The translations under genes and the position numbers were made by a program. The notes beneath the pieces were generated by a model. The model was not told where the DNA came from, did no database searches, and worked only from the letters and a program-made list of their open reading frames with translations. A stretch of 64,000 bases of DNA from Cladochytrium replicatum (lineage: Eukaryota > Chytridiomycota > Chytridiomycetes > Cladochytriales > Cladochytriaceae), in assembly GCA_025526935.1 (NCBI GenBank), contig JAHLKD010000097.1, positions 1 to 64,000 on the forward strand, written 5' to 3'. Below are positions 46,806 through 58,680 of this stretch, one piece after another; positions within the stretch are counted from its first letter, which is position 1; each line of letters starts with the position of its first letter.

Positions 46806-47157
46806 ATGAAAGGAGTGATCTTCTTGTTAAAATCACTCATTTCAAGTTGTCGTCGGCCCTCCCATCAATTTGTTGGTAGCATTGATGACGCGGAGACTCT
46901 TGCGATGTTGTGGGGGCGGTAATGGTTATGGCAACGATTGTGCAAGAAACATTGTTGACATAGAAACTAGCTAGTCAAAAAAAAGGGTAACGCAGCAAAG
47001 ACATAGAAAAACCAACCTTGGAACTTAACATTCTCTTTTGTTAAAATATCAGCGGTTATTGCACCCACTAGAATGATCAAACTCGGCAAATCGAAATGCA
47101 GATAGGAAGGCCAAAACCAAACCCGGTGAAAAGAAGTTGAAAGAAAAGAAAGAAAAA
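46806..47157. other. Intergenic region downstream of P3
   Basis: No gene is recognised here; only short shadow frames were seen. Confidence 0.35.
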
Positions 47158-48983
47158 TCAGGAACGTTGAGGTCGCTGCAGTTGCAACTGTTGCAGCGAA
47201 AGATGCTGCTGAATCCACTGGCCATTCCTTTGTTGCAGCTGCTGGATGTCAATCGGTTGATGGGGGATCTGGCGTGTTGGACTTGCAGGGGAAGATGTCC
47301 ACGGGGAAACTAATCCAAATTGGTTGAGTTCTTGTCCCCTGGATGGGCTGGCAACGGGGTTGGGAGAATATACTGATGTCATGTATCCATTGGGGTGATG
47401 CTGATACACTTCTTGAGTTGAGTACAGCAATGCTTGGTTTTGGTAGAAGGCCATCTCCTGAGCTGTTTGCTTTTGATTTGCAACAATGGGATTGGTGCTG
47501 GCTGCATAGTCGAATGCAGTGACCTGTCCGCCATCCGAGTGAGTGGACCCGGAGATTTTCTCCGATTTTAACTCATCTGGACTGCGATCCGCTCGAAGAT
47601 GGTACCAACCACAACCGATCAAAAGCCCGTTGCCCCTGCGATTGGGAAACGTTCAGACAGACACAGAGACGCACTTTCATAATCAACTTACCAGAAAATG
47701 ATAAGGCCGTTCATTGCAATGTAGCTAAAATATGCTCCCATTCCGCGCTCAGGCTCGTACATGGTTGTTCCCCCGTAAATCGCGAAAACTAAATAGCTTA
47801 GCAAAAACCCACTAGACGAGCATCCTCTTTAGATGGAAAAAAGAAGTTCGCTAAAACTTACAGCTTATCCAGACAGACGAGGATTGCCACAATTTTGATC
47901 TTTCGAATAGCTGATTGGATTTTTGCTCTTCTAGAATCCACACGGATTTGAGCGTACGCAGATAGCGGTCTCGTTTCTGATCTTTGGCTGTAGTTTGCTG
48001 TTCCGAGTACCCCATTGCCGCTGAACGTTATGTTGGAGTTGGAGGTGGTATACTCAAAAGACTCCATGGTCTCACGCAGTAGCTTCGTTAGCTTGACCCC
48101 AAAAACGATGACCGTCGTTGCAAACATTGGGAACCACGGAAGCATTATCACATGGTACAACCACATCTTATTGGATTGAACATAAGTACAGCGTAAGGCC
48201 AATAACATGTCAGCCTTACCAGAGTGTTGTACCACCATGGATCCTTGAAGCTATACCATGAAGCTCTCAAGACAAACACTGGAAGCAATCCAATGCAGAC
48301 AAAGGATGTTAACCCAACCATGATTCGTCCCAGCCACCGCATCATCTCTTTTGGTGTGGTGTCGGTGACATGCTTCTTCAGGTTTAAGATCTTCAATGTA
48401 ATTCGTGCCCACAGAAGCACTGTAAAAGCCTCCTGTGTTAAGAGTCGTGATAGTTAGCGGTTGTCGGTTGTCGAAGTATTGTAACATATCACAAACCATA
48501 GCGCACACCCCAATCGTTGCAAGATACCTATTACTTTGAATTAGCATACATACATTCAGCAGAGAGGACAGGCATGTCACCATCCAACCGAGTTCCACAC
48601 TGGACTGCCGACAATGTCGTTCACAGCAAACAGAGCAGCGCCTACTGCTCCAACAAAGTAGAACAAACAGAAATTTTTGGTGTCATTCCATTCGCGAACC
48701 ATGCTGAACTCGCGAACAGTCAAATAGATGCCAAATGTCCACGTTGCTGTTGAAGCGATGCAGTTTGTGACCTAGTGTGGATTTAAGACCTGATTGTAAA
48801 AGGTGCTTTGGAGCATCTTACGGTCAGAGCAATGACCACCTTGTTTGAGATACATATCCTCGATTGGTAGTCCCCGAACTCCAAGCTTGATCCATCAATG
48901 GTCCAATCGAAGAAGCCACATTGCGGGGTTGGGTAGGTGATGTTTGTGTAGCTTCCCGTGAACCCGTACGTCAGCAGCGACAT
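47158..48983 (-). CDS. Lineage-specific ~7-TM protein, array member P3
   Basis: This is the best-preserved member. The start at 48983 gives MSLLTYGFTGSYTNITYPTP, then CGFFDWTIDGSSLEFGDYQS and SRICISNKVVIALTV. Helices follow: TATWTFGIYLTVREF, FCLFYFVGAVGAALFAVNDI, YLATIGVCAMVCDML, AFTVLLWARITLKILNLKK, MVGLTSFVCIGLLPVFVLRA, MLPWFPMFATTVIVFGVKLT, KIKIVAILVCLDKL, FLLSYLVFAIYGGTTMYEP, and YFSYIAMNGLIIFWGNGLLI ending GCGWYHLRAD. A Gln/Ser/Pro-rich tail of about 150 residues follows, ending LQLQRPQRS. The order N-terminal ectodomain, about seven helices, soluble tail suggests a GPCR-like sensor, but no known GPCR motif (DRY, NPxxY) is present. It could equally be a transporter-like protein. Confidence 0.75.
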
Positions 48984-49355
48984 CTCGCTGGAGAGATAAA
49001 ACACCACCTTGTGTTGGGTGGTGGAGCTGAGGATTTGGGATGGACAAGGGATAATCACAACGAACCCTTGAAAAAATTTGATTATGAAAATGATCACAGT
49101 TCATTTTATTTTATTATAACTTATTATGAAAATTATTTACTTTGGTGGCAGCGCAGTAGAACGGCAGTAAAATCCTGAGAGCAGCTGCCTTCTTCCGAAT
49201 GAGTTCAAACCAGCCCAACAGAGCACCTGCAATTGAGCAGACCACTGCTACTGCATTGATCTGTTGTTCATCACATTATTGAACGGTTACAACTTTCAGC
49301 AAGTTTTAAGGCAGATGCTGACAATCAGTTGCATGGCGGCTGGTTATATTGATGA
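48984..49355. other. Intergenic region upstream of P3
   Basis: AT-rich near 49100-49140. It probably contains the P3 promoter; nothing else was recognised. Confidence 0.35.
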
Positions 49356-49655
49356 TTGATTGCCCGACCAAGAATGTCTCACATCCAACATGATGAGCTT
49401 TACGAAACGGCTGCAAAGCGGCTTTTAAGCTATTCGATCACGATGCAACATTTCAAAAAGAAGCAGCAGGCTGAGTTCCAGTCCATTAATAGGAAGCTAA
49501 CGATCGCAGTCCCTGTTGATTGGATTTTTGGTCCAGCTGCAACGCTAGATGATCCTGAATCCATGCCTTATTGTGTTCATTCAACTGCTGGATTGAGACG
49601 TTCTGCACAACACGCGGCTGCTTCTGCTGCTCTTGGATATAATGCTTACTGGTGA
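49356..49655 (+). CDS. Hypothetical 90-100-residue frame
   Basis: The frame can start at TTG 49356 or ATG 49377 (MSHIQHDELYETAAKRLLSY). It contains a basic helix (MQHFKKKQQAEFQSINRKLT) and PVDWIFGPAATLDDPESMPY. I recognise no family. It lies between P3 and the P4 relic on the opposite strand, and may be a transposon relic or chance. Confidence 0.25.
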   Translation: MIARPRMSHIQHDELYETAAKRLLSYSITMQHFKKKQQAEFQSINRKLTIAVPVDWIFGPAATLDDPESMPYCVHSTAGLRRSAQHAAASAALGYNAYW

Positions 49656-49783
49656 GATGGTCCGTTCCTGCAGCCGGAGCGTTGGTGAAATCTGGTCATG
49701 CCGCGTTGGTTCATTGTGCACGTGAATATCCTTGGTAAACACTGTTCGTCAAGGTCGTTGTCGAAAAGTTGTTGGGTCTCCGA

Positions 49784-51407
49784 TTACATTTGGTCCTCCG
49801 CATCCCCACCGTTCATATTTGCTCCGTAGAAGTAATGAGTTGCGTTGGGCTGGTGCCCAGATACGTGATGCAGTGAAGTCTGCGACATATTGCGGCTCGA
49901 GGAATAGGCGGTTGCGCCATCGATAATTCTTGAATCGTTCTTGTTACCGTTGGACCTGTGATGTGAGCCAGACCCAGACCGACCCCGTTCCGCATTGGAG
50001 TCATCTGCGCGATGATCTCTCCGGAGATGGTACTAACCACATCCAAGAAGGAGCATAGAGCCCCTGGTTTCGAAATGTCATCACGTAAGCGCCGGCCAAA
50101 TGAGCATTAGGATCGAGTTGATACCCACGATATAACGATAAGGGCCATTCATTGACCAGTAGCTGAAATAGGCACTCATTCCCCTTGTTGATTCGTACAT
50201 TGTTGATCCACCATAAATTACTTAAGTTGAGTAGCAAGCCAAAAAAAATATCCAGTAAGAATTCTATTCGCTAAAGTTGATCTCCAAACTCACAGTTTGT
50301 CAAAACAAACCAAAACGGTCGCCAAACGAAGCTTCGGTCGCCAAACGAAGCTTCTCAATCATTGCAAAAATCCGATCTATCTTCAAGTCGCCCGAATGTG
50401 TGTGTGGTGCGGTGTTTAGCCGACTGTCGCTCTGCGTTACAACAACCCCGTTTGCTCCAGAGGGTTTGAAAGCAGTACCTGACCGTCCAAATCTCGCCAA
50501 AGTATCTCGCAGAATGGTTGTTAGTCTCATCCCAAACACAGACACCGATAGCGCAAACAAGGAAGCCACGCCAGCATGATTAGATGATGGAGCCACATCT
50601 AGAAGAGAATTGTTACATGTTGGCGAGGGAATTAAAAAGTAGTTCAAACCAGAAGTTGTACCACCAAGGCTTCTCAAAGTCATACCAGGCTGCACGCAAG
50701 GCAAACACTTGGGCTAGGACGACGCACAGAAATATAGTGAGACACATCATCACTCTCCACAGCCATCGCATCAGCGCTATTGTTTTCATTTCGCTATGAG
50801 CGTCCCACTTCAAGTCGGATACATTTAACGTAATCCGTGCCCACGCTATTACTGTAATCGCCTCCAAAAAGTCGCAGTCAAAAGCAGAACCCAACGCGTT
50901 TCGCAGAAGAGCTACCATTGTGCAAACTCCGACCGTGCAAAGGTACCTGGTGAAGGAGTGTGAGACGTGGTAATCTGGAGGAATGCAACGAATCTACTTA
51001 CCATCCAGTCGAGTTCCAGGCAGGGCTTCCAACAATATCGTTAAGTGCGAACATTGCGGCACCGATTGCCCCGACAAAGTAAAATATGCAAACTATTTTT
51101 GTCTCGTTCTACTCGCGGGAGAGCCTAAACTCTCTGACCGTAAGATATACACCAAAACCCCATGGAATGAGCACCAAGGTGCAAGTTGATGGCCTGCAAT
51201 GACATCAATGACAATTGAGAGAGACTGGGTTGCAATTCACTCACAGTGAGGGCAATAACCTCTGTTGGATATGCATATTCTCGACTGGAAATCGCCAAAA
51301 CTCGATGCTCGACCCATCGGCAGTCCAATCGAAGAACACGCAGGATTGCTTCGGGTACGTTTCATTTGTATAGCTGCCGGTGAAAACCGAAGTTTAATAG
51401 AGACATT
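49784..51407 (-). pseudogene. 7-TM array member P4 (nonsense codon and frameshifts)
   Basis: The order of P3 is preserved. The first exon (51407-51240) corresponds to MSLLNFGFTGSYTNETYP but has an extra T after GGTT and another in GAGTTTGGCG, plus a third shift before the VIALTV helix. Middle parts are readable: ITVIAWARITLNVSDLKW, WRVMMCLTIFLCVVLAQVFA, LRAAWYDFEKPWWYN. In the last exon the invariant Trp of GCGWYHLR is TAG. The tail after it remains open (RRDHRADDSNAERGRSGSGS ... to the stop at 49784-49786). A 19-bp direct duplication (CGGTCGCCAAACGAAGCTT) lies at 50316-50355. Gene death looks recent because the tail is still open. Confidence 0.82.
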
Positions 51408-51612
51408 AGAGAGAGCACGACGATCAGGGAGTACTATTTAGTTGACCGGTGATTAAACTTTGTCCCCCACAAGAAAAAAATTGTGTGATGAAAAAATGCT
51501 CTGGATTATGCATAAATGCAAATTGCCGCAAGCCACATGGTGATTATTAAAGGATGGGAAGTGCTTTTTACGAATGTGCCGTCGTTCCTAAATTACTAGG
51601 TGATCAGCTCGG

Positions 51613-52119
51613 TTAGGTGGTGGACAGACTTCCACAGACGGAGCTATGAAACAGACAAATTTTGGTGTGATGGGGTCCGGTGTAGTGGGAGGTTTCTACT
51701 AGAGAAAAATAGTGCGCTTTTGGCGCAAGCAATAATGACGTGATGAAACGGAGGGTTTGGCCTCTAACTGATGTTTCGGGGACCGGAGACAGGTAAGAAG
51801 AATTTTTGAAGAAGAACTTTTGCCTGGGCTCTTCGCCTTCCGCATCAGATTTGCCTTTGTCATCATCAAGTTCTTTGGCACTGTGACGGCCCCCACTGTT
51901 AGAACCACGTCCGCCGCTCCCCTTACTGTTGTGACCACGTCTGCCTCTCCCATTACTGTTGCTTCCACGTCCGCAACTGTTGCAGTCACCAGCGCGACCA
52001 CGCTTGCCACTGCCACGACCATGCTCGACTCCGGCAAGAGCAATTGCGACCCTGTTTGCGTGTGCGTTTATCCCCCTTGGAGGAGGACTCAGTGCAGTTG
52101 CCAGAGGATACGTAGTCAA
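51613..52119 (-). CDS. Hypothetical Gly/Ser/Asn/Arg-rich low-complexity frame
   Basis: This minus-strand frame has a repetitive core (GGRGSNSGGRHS, SNGRGRRGHNSKGSGGRGSN) built on 33-36-bp imperfect repeats, then an acidic patch (DDDKGKSDAEGEE). RGG-like stretches are typical of RNA-binding tails. No ATG-led intact gene with splice support was found, so this may be part of a larger gene or a relic. Confidence 0.3.
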   Translation of the reverse strand: MTTYPLATALSPPPRGINAHANRVAIALAGVEHGRGSGKRGRAGDCNSCGRGSNSNGRGRRGHNSKGSGGRGSNSGGRHSAKELDDDKGKSDAEGEEPRQKFFFKNSSYLSPVPETSVRGQTLRFITSLLLAPKAHYFSLVETSHYTGPHHTKICLFHSSVCGSLSTT

Positions 52120-54273
52120 AATGAGTGGTCTCTATAAATAACTCAACCTGTAAATGAGAATTGATTGCGAAGAATAGCGATTAAATAGTACCAGAAGAGC
52201 TGCTTGTTGACGTTGACTTTTCGTGTTGCCATACTAGATTAGGCTCTCAGTCCCAATGGCGGCCCTCATATCATCAAGTGGGAGTTTGATTGCTTGGAAA
52301 AGCTACAAAGAAATTAATGCAATTCACAAACATTCATATTGCTCTTAATACCTTTCTCTTGAAGTGCTGTTGAAGCGATGTCTTCCTATCTTGATACTGT
52401 TTCTGGCGAATTTTCTTGATGCTTACATTCCTAAGCTGTTCAAGGGTCACTCAACTTATCAGGACCTATTGCATTCTGGATGATCGTTGAGTTAGCAGCT
52501 GTCTTTAAACCAGTGTTTATGTCCATACCAAATCTGGTCCTTTGAAGATATACTCCGAGCATGTTGGGTTGTAGGTTCGTGCTCTGATTCGGTCCATGTT
52601 TGCCTCATATTTTATTGATTAGTAGTTTGCAGAGACATCAATACTTACAGTCAACTGTTTTGTCACTTCAAACCACTCTGCTGCTTGTTTCCCATCTTCA
52701 ATGAATGACAATCTCTGTTCAATGACTTGACATCTTTTCGCGCATGTTGCATCGACTGAACGCGATCAAACAGGAAAACTAGCTGTTGGGTTGAGCTGGC
52801 CAAACGAAATCATGGAATCGACCGTGTCGCGTGGCCGCTCTCAAAATGGCTTTGGATCCAATCTTCAGAAACTGTCGAAAGACCTTAGCTACGCGAAGGC
52901 CGTGTGCTCACAGAAACTCCACTCAAAGATGAATAGCTCGCGGGCGGTGAGTGTCAACAGTATGCAGCAAAACGGTTTGTTCTTGTCGCTTGTCCTTGGT
53001 ATCCGCAGCAGGCCCTTTCCAGTTGACCGTGGAGGAAAGATTCGGGAGCGGCTCACGCACGCGATTTTGCGGTTCCCCTCGATACAGATTTGCAGATCGT
53101 TCCCCTTTGCCCTTTACTGAAAGGAAAGCGGGATGGGGTGCAGGATGATTTTCTTCTGCAGGTTTGGCATTTGTGCAAGTGGATTCCTTGGCTGACAGCA
53201 GGGATTGTACTACGAGTTCCTAAATTGCTGGTTTGCTTGTGCACACCGGAATTGCAAGGAGTTTTGATTGTCGCAGAGTAGCGAGCCGCTGTGGTTGCCC
53301 CTGAGTTGCGAGTAGCTGTGCATGTCCCGGAGTTGCTTAGCGTTGGTTGTGTCAAAGAATTGGTGGGTGTTGCTCCAGCAATGGAGTTCCCTGGAGTTGA
53401 GCGAGAACCCAAGCTTCCAGGCAGTGGACAACTCGCAAAGTTGTTTGGCATTCCTCGAACCCCTGTGTTGTTCCCTCCAGTGGGCACGAGAGTTGGCCCG
53501 AGTCAAAATGTGGGTCTTGGCTTTAAATTCCTGCAATGGCGGGATTGACGAATCGGATAGAAATGCTGTTGTTCAGAGCATGTTCAGAGATGTTGCCACA
53601 TCCTCATACAGTAATTTGGTTCAAATATGTTAATGAAATCAGTGTTTCAAGCTGATTGTCTGCAGAATTAAGCCTAGCATATTTGTGGATATGGATCCAA
53701 CGGCGCAGGCATATCAGTGAATACTGATAACACTGATTGTGGAGGTGGTGATGTTGTTTAATAACGTTGAGCGGAAGGTCGCACCTTCGAATGAGCAGCG
53801 GAGCCCGCCGTCGCCAAACAGAAAACAGGCGTAGCAAGGTTCGTGGTGAAGGGATACTGGACATTCAAAGCCTGTGAATAACCCCCCTCCAACCATCAAG
53901 GATCCTTTGTTTCATCGCCGTTCAATGTAGCAGCAACAACATCTTGCAGAAATCGCTGCACTGGCACAATCCAAGGACATGTACGTTGGTCACAAACGTG
54001 CTCCAGCTGATCACAGGCCAATGCACACAAGCGTTAACACAAGTTGGACTTGGATGCCAGTCGGGATTTGTATTCTCGGTGATAATAAATTATCTCTTAG
54101 CTTGCTAAAACAAAATGCAACGCCAGTACACATCGTATAAACTTTTTGAAGTCAAACAGGGAATGGAAACGTGATGAATGATACAATTTGTGAGAAGGAG
54201 AGAATCACACGAGTAGGAGCAGATGTCGGTAAATAAAACATGTACAACTGATAGCACACATCCATTCAATAAC
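52120..54273. other. Two-kilobase region without a recognised gene
   Basis: Open frames exist on both strands: plus 52791-53120, and minus 53053-53487, which is Asn/Ser/Thr-rich with imperfect short repeats (NSGATTAARYSATIKTPCNS). None shows a family motif. Near 53750-54020 the plus strand has readable pieces (NNVERKVAPSNEQRSPPSPN, KDMYVGHKRAPADHRP) broken by stops, which suggests a dead gene. No RNA gene was recognised. Confidence 0.35.
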
Positions 54274-56260
54274 TCAATCCCTTCCTTTCTGTGGTGGCGG
54301 GCCGCGATTGTCAAAGCTCCCGCCGTGGTGCAGTGGTGGCGGAGGAGGGGGTTGCTGCCCCTTTGGAAGCTGCATCATCGGGTTCGCTGCGCTCGGTCCC
54401 TACATTCAAATCATAATTAAGCAAGTACAACCATAAGGAATCTCCAAATTCATACCTGGTACATGTGGGACGCAGCGTTGGGATGAACAGGCTGCGAGTA
54501 CGAACCGTCCTGAATTGTCTGCTGCCCTTGTAATTGCTGCGGGGGAGGCATTTGACTTAAATGAATTTCAAGAAGACCGCATTAACATTGAATGAGAGCA
54601 GGAGCGTATGACAAACGCTCACCCGCCGTTTGCGTGGGCTTGACGGAGCAGCTCTAAACGTTTCCGGATGTGCGGGTTGTCTTGGTCGAGCTCAAGTGCT
54701 CTCTGGTATGCATCCATCGCATCGACAATTTGGTTGTTGCATGATTCGTAGAGGGTACCCAGATCGTACCTGAAAGGAAAATTTCACGATCAGATTATGG
54801 TTATCGAATTCCTGTTGAATTTTACCAAACTTCACTGATGTATGGGTTCAGTCGGATGGCCCGTGTGTAAGCCTCCAGTGCATCACGATACTGATTGAAA
54901 GCCACAAATTGTATCAGCAATATAAAAAATATTGCCAAGATAAAGCACTAACCTGATTGATCTGGTAATAAAGCACGCCAATGGAACACCAGAAAGTCGG
55001 GTTGCGATCATCGCGGTAGACCGCGTTCTGGTATGCTTCGTACGCCTTGTTGAATTTCTGCTGCTGCATGTAACATCGGCCCAAGAGATAATAGGTTTGC
55101 GCGTCGTTGCGGTCTGGAAATGGAATTGGTTCGAACTGCATTTCAAACGGTGATATAAACTTTTTTTGGATACCTGTTTCGAGGGACCGTAGAAGGTATT
55201 GGATAGCTTGCTCCTGGTTTTCGAAGCGGCCGTTTGCTTGGTGGTGAAGCCACCCCAGTTGTTTAAGTACTTTGGCATGGTTGGGGTTTTCGGCAAGAAC
55301 TTTCTCGTATGCATCCCGGGCAGATTGGTACTGATATACACAAACAGATCAGATCATGAATTGCGTTCACTTTTGAAGAAAGCAAAGCCAAAACTCACAT
55401 CCTTTTGCTGCTCGTACACTAGCCCGATTTGGTACCAGATATCGATCTCGGTCAGGGGCTTCGGAGGGTTTGAAAGGATATAACGGAAGCACTGCAATGG
55501 GTGTAAGGATCTGAAGCCATCATTACGGATGTAAAATTTACCTCCAAGCTCTCCTCGTATTTGCGCTGCTCTTTGTAAATGATCCCGAGCCGGAAATATA
55601 TCTCGCTCGCTTTGTCGAACTTTGGGTCCATGCGGATGACCGCGGAAAATGCTTCCTCTGCGTGCTCATATGATCCGTATCGATCGTAGAGTATCCCAAT
55701 CCCGTACCACAATTTCGGCTCCTGCATATTCCAGTTAACTCCCACATCTTTAACTAGGAAAAAAAATACCTTGGTGTTGGGGAGGTAGCGAACAGCTTCC
55801 TGGTAAGCCGCGTAAGCCTTCTGAAGCTCGTCCATCATCAGGTAGCAATGACCAAGAGCACCCCAAATCTCTCCATTCTCCTTTTGAATGTGTAGAAGTC
55901 GCTGGAAGTAATCGATGGCCTTGAGAGAATAATTTTGAAAGCATTCGGATATTTGTTATGTGAATAGAGGTTGTCCAGTCATACCTTTGAGTGCTGCTCT
56001 CTGGCTTTGCAGAGGTTGGCCACTTGCTTAAGGGCGTGAACGCAGTAGGGATTCTGTCGGAGGGCGGCTTCGTAAGCAACGATGGGATCGGCTAAATCGA
56101 TATCCAGGTTCAGTTTGGACACGGATTCGTTCAGAGACTCAGCGATGGTTCCTAGATGTCAAGGTTAGATACAGGCACAACCAAGCGCAGTGACCTCATC
56201 CGCACCCGCTTGCAGCCAAGACTGTTCCAGCATCTCGCTCAGCTTCCTTGAACTCGACAT
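54274..56260 (-). CDS. CYC8: General transcriptional corepressor CYC8/SSN6 (TPR protein)
   Basis: Cyc8 with Tup1 forms a global repressor in the nucleus. The start at 56260 reads MSSSRKLSEMLEQSWLQAGA. About ten tetratricopeptide repeats follow, among them ALKQVANLCKAREQHSKAID, ENGEIWGALGHCYLMMDELQ, KLWYGIGILYDRYGSYEHAE, EIYFRLGIIYKEQRKYEESL, WYQIGLVYEQQKDYQSARDA, AQTYYLLGRCYMQQQKFNKA and EVWYDLGTLYESCNNQIVDA. The TPR order matches Ssn6 proteins. A Gln/Pro-rich C-terminal tail (QPPPPPPLHHGG) ends PPQKGRD with stop at 54274-54276. The tail is much shorter than in yeast. Introns are 50-80 bp. No lesion was seen. Confidence 0.92.
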
Positions 56261-56442
56261 GGCTGCCATATTTGTGCCTTAGCTGGGGGTTTTGTGTGAA
56301 ACGCGTTCTCTGTGATTGGGGCGGCTCAGGGCAGGGTCTTTTTTAAGCAATTTTAAAATGAACAGAAGTGATGAAGTGTGGCAGTGCAGGTGTCTAACGT
56401 CTGATCAATCGGGCCAAATTCGCGCATTTTCAAACAGAACCA

Positions 56443-58203
56443 ATGTCGCTCGTGGTGCCGTTCCATGCGTTGGCTGTGCACACACAGTCCCGTCGCATCT
56501 TTGCAGTCTTTGGGAGCAAATTTATTGCACTTGACGCTGAGTATGGAATGTTCCGGGGGGTTTCTGCATAGTTATCTTATATGGTCCAAGCACTGCAGAA
56601 TGCCGGCTCACTTACGAAGGCCACAGCATGGCTGCTGATACTAAAATTCCGCTTGATTCTTTTCCATCGACAAACATTCGTGGACTTGCATTTGACAAGT
56701 CCGGAGAGAAAATGGTTGTTGCTCGGGATGACAAGGTTTTGGCTTGCTGGAGTACGTCAGACTGGAAGGTCGTTGCAACTCGGTAATGCAAGAATTTTGT
56801 TCCTTATTATTATGCTCACAAGCTTCCTTTCAGCTCTGCGCCAAAACGAGTCAACGCCATGATCTTTCCAGAGGATGATGCTGTCATGATTCTTGCCGAC
56901 AAATTTGGAGATGTCTACCGGTTTGAAATCCGTGATCCATCTCAAATTCCCTAATCTTAATTGTTTGTTTCACAAATCAGTCATGACTTTGCAAGTCCGA
57001 GTGCAAAAGAACGGCTTCTTTTGGGACATGTCTCCATGATCACAGACATGGTAAAGAGCCCTGAATACTTCAAATGTATTTCACACCAACACACTCTTGG
57101 CGTAGGTCTTGCCACAGGATCGGAAGTTTGTCATTACAGCCGACCGCGATGAAAAGATCCGTGTCAGCAAGTACCCACTCACGTTTTCCATACAGACTTT
57201 CTGTCTTGGCCACAAAGAGTATGTCGACCACAAACGTACTTCTCTCCTCCTACTTTCTGAGAACTACTCGCAGGTTCGTATCGAGCCTGAACATTCCCGA
57301 CTTCGCACCCGATCGCCTTATTTCCGGTGGTGGCGACCCTTTTATTCTCGTTTGGGACTGGCTGCAAGGACGCCGTGTGCAATCACTTCCATTGCCGGAA
57401 CTAATCGGATCAGAGGCCCTAGCACCATACACAGTTCTTTCGATAAAGAGCCACTCAAAGAACTCCGTGGTCGCCATCATCTTCGAGAAGTAGGCTCATA
57501 ACTGGATCAACCATGTAGTAGCATTGATTCACAACAAATCGTCCAGGTTGAACGTGATGCTGATTTTGAAACCCTCGAAGAATGTCGTTGGGGAATTCGA
57601 GCTTGCTCAAAAGATTCCGCTGGAACATGATCCTTTGGCTATTGAATTCGACCACGACGGAAAGTTATGGGTGGCGTACGGCCCTCGTGATGAGAGGCAG
57701 AATAGCTCGCTTTTAGATGTTTTCGAAATTCCGAATGGGAGTCATGAGGTTCGAAAGCTTCATGCTTTTTTCTTTCTTTCCTTATATTGCATTAGTTTCA
57801 GCGTGCCACACGACTTGCAGCAGCATTATCCAAAATCGTCACGCAGAATGGTGAGATTCGACTAACATTTCCAAACTATATCTTTGGTTTTGACTACGGG
57901 TATGCAGCTTCGGAGCTTGGAACATACTACCACGGAGACGAATGGCGAAAAGGTGTCGTGCCTCCTCGTCATCCCCGCAAGGAGAAACAGAAGCGTATTC
58001 AGAAGCGTAAGAAAGGGGTGAAAGAACGAATGGCGGACAGGCTGAAACAGCTGGGAGGAGAGCCCGATGGAGCCAAGGATAATGATGACGACGGTGTTGG
58101 TGAAGATGAGGAAGCGAGCGAGAGAAAGAGGCGCGAGAGGGGCGACGACAAAGTGAGCGAAGGAGGTGGAGAGGATGGATTCAAGAAAGTTAAGACGAGC
58201 TAA
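56443..58203 (+). CDS. TRM82: tRNA (guanine-N7) methyltransferase non-catalytic subunit TRM82 (WDR4)
   Basis: Trm82 is the WD40 partner that stabilises Trm8 for m7G46 formation in tRNA. The protein starts [22 protein letters not shown]40 blades follow: [20 protein letters not shown] with [34 protein letters not shown] with FGDVYRF, then [20 protein letters not shown] with [18 protein letters not shown], and FCLGHKEFVSSL with [16 protein letters not shown]. The [11 protein letters not shown] and LGHVSMITD motifs are diagnostic of this family. The lysine-rich C terminus ([20 protein letters not shown]) and an acidic stretch end FKKVKTS. Multiple introns of 50-70 bp separate the blades. It is divergent from CYC8 with 182 bp between starts. 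Confidence 0.92.
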
Positions 58204-58248
58204 ACATAATTCAATTAGTATTGAAGCACTGGTTGCATAATAATCACT

Positions 58249-58651
58249 ACTAGCCGCCCTTTGCGTTTCGACCTCTATGTGACTGTCCGCGAATTCTGTT
58301 TGGTGCGGGGTGGAATGCCACGAAATCATTTAACAGATTCTACTTTGTAGGGGCTGTGGGAGCCGGGCTGTTCGCAGTAAGCGATGTTGTTGGCAGTCCA
58401 GTGTGGATTTCAATTAGATGGTACATAATTTAGAACTCTCCTAAACTTTTTGTGCGTTATGTTGAACTTGGCAGGTATTTGGGAACCGTGGGTCTTGCTA
58501 TGGTGAGAACCGGATGATATTCACCATCGCTTCTCACTAATTCAGCGTAGGAAGCCTTCACCGTGCTTGTATCGACTCGTGTCACTTTGAGGATCATCGA
58601 TATTCGCAGAGGAGTGGTCTTGAACCCCGGAACCTCTCCGAACGACATCAT
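58249..58651 (+). pseudogene. 7-TM family fragment P5, cut by a copia element
   Basis: On the plus strand it retains FDLYVTVREFCLVR, a frameshift near 58312, then NRFYFVGAVGAGLFAVSDVV with GSPVWISIRW, YLGTVGLAM and AFTVLVSTRVTLRIIDI. This follows helices 1-3 of the array members at 43.5-51.4 kb, but in the opposite orientation and 7 kb away. It stops where the copia LTR start begins (58652). No continuation was recognised beyond the element. Confidence 0.8.
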
Positions 58652-58679
58652 TGTTGATGCATGCACATATATGGAACTA
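58652..58679 (+). repeat. Copia LTR start, left remnant
   Basis: These 28 bases are identical to 60234-60261 and supply an in-frame ATG to the pol fragment behind them. Confidence 0.85.
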
Positions 58680-58680
58680 C

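Noticed and set aside
51820-52137. Plus-strand Thr/Ser-rich frame resembling a secreted mucin-like protein
   Set aside because: It lacks a convincing signal peptide and start, and is the complement of a repetitive Gly/Ser-rich minus-strand stretch; neither strand is secure.
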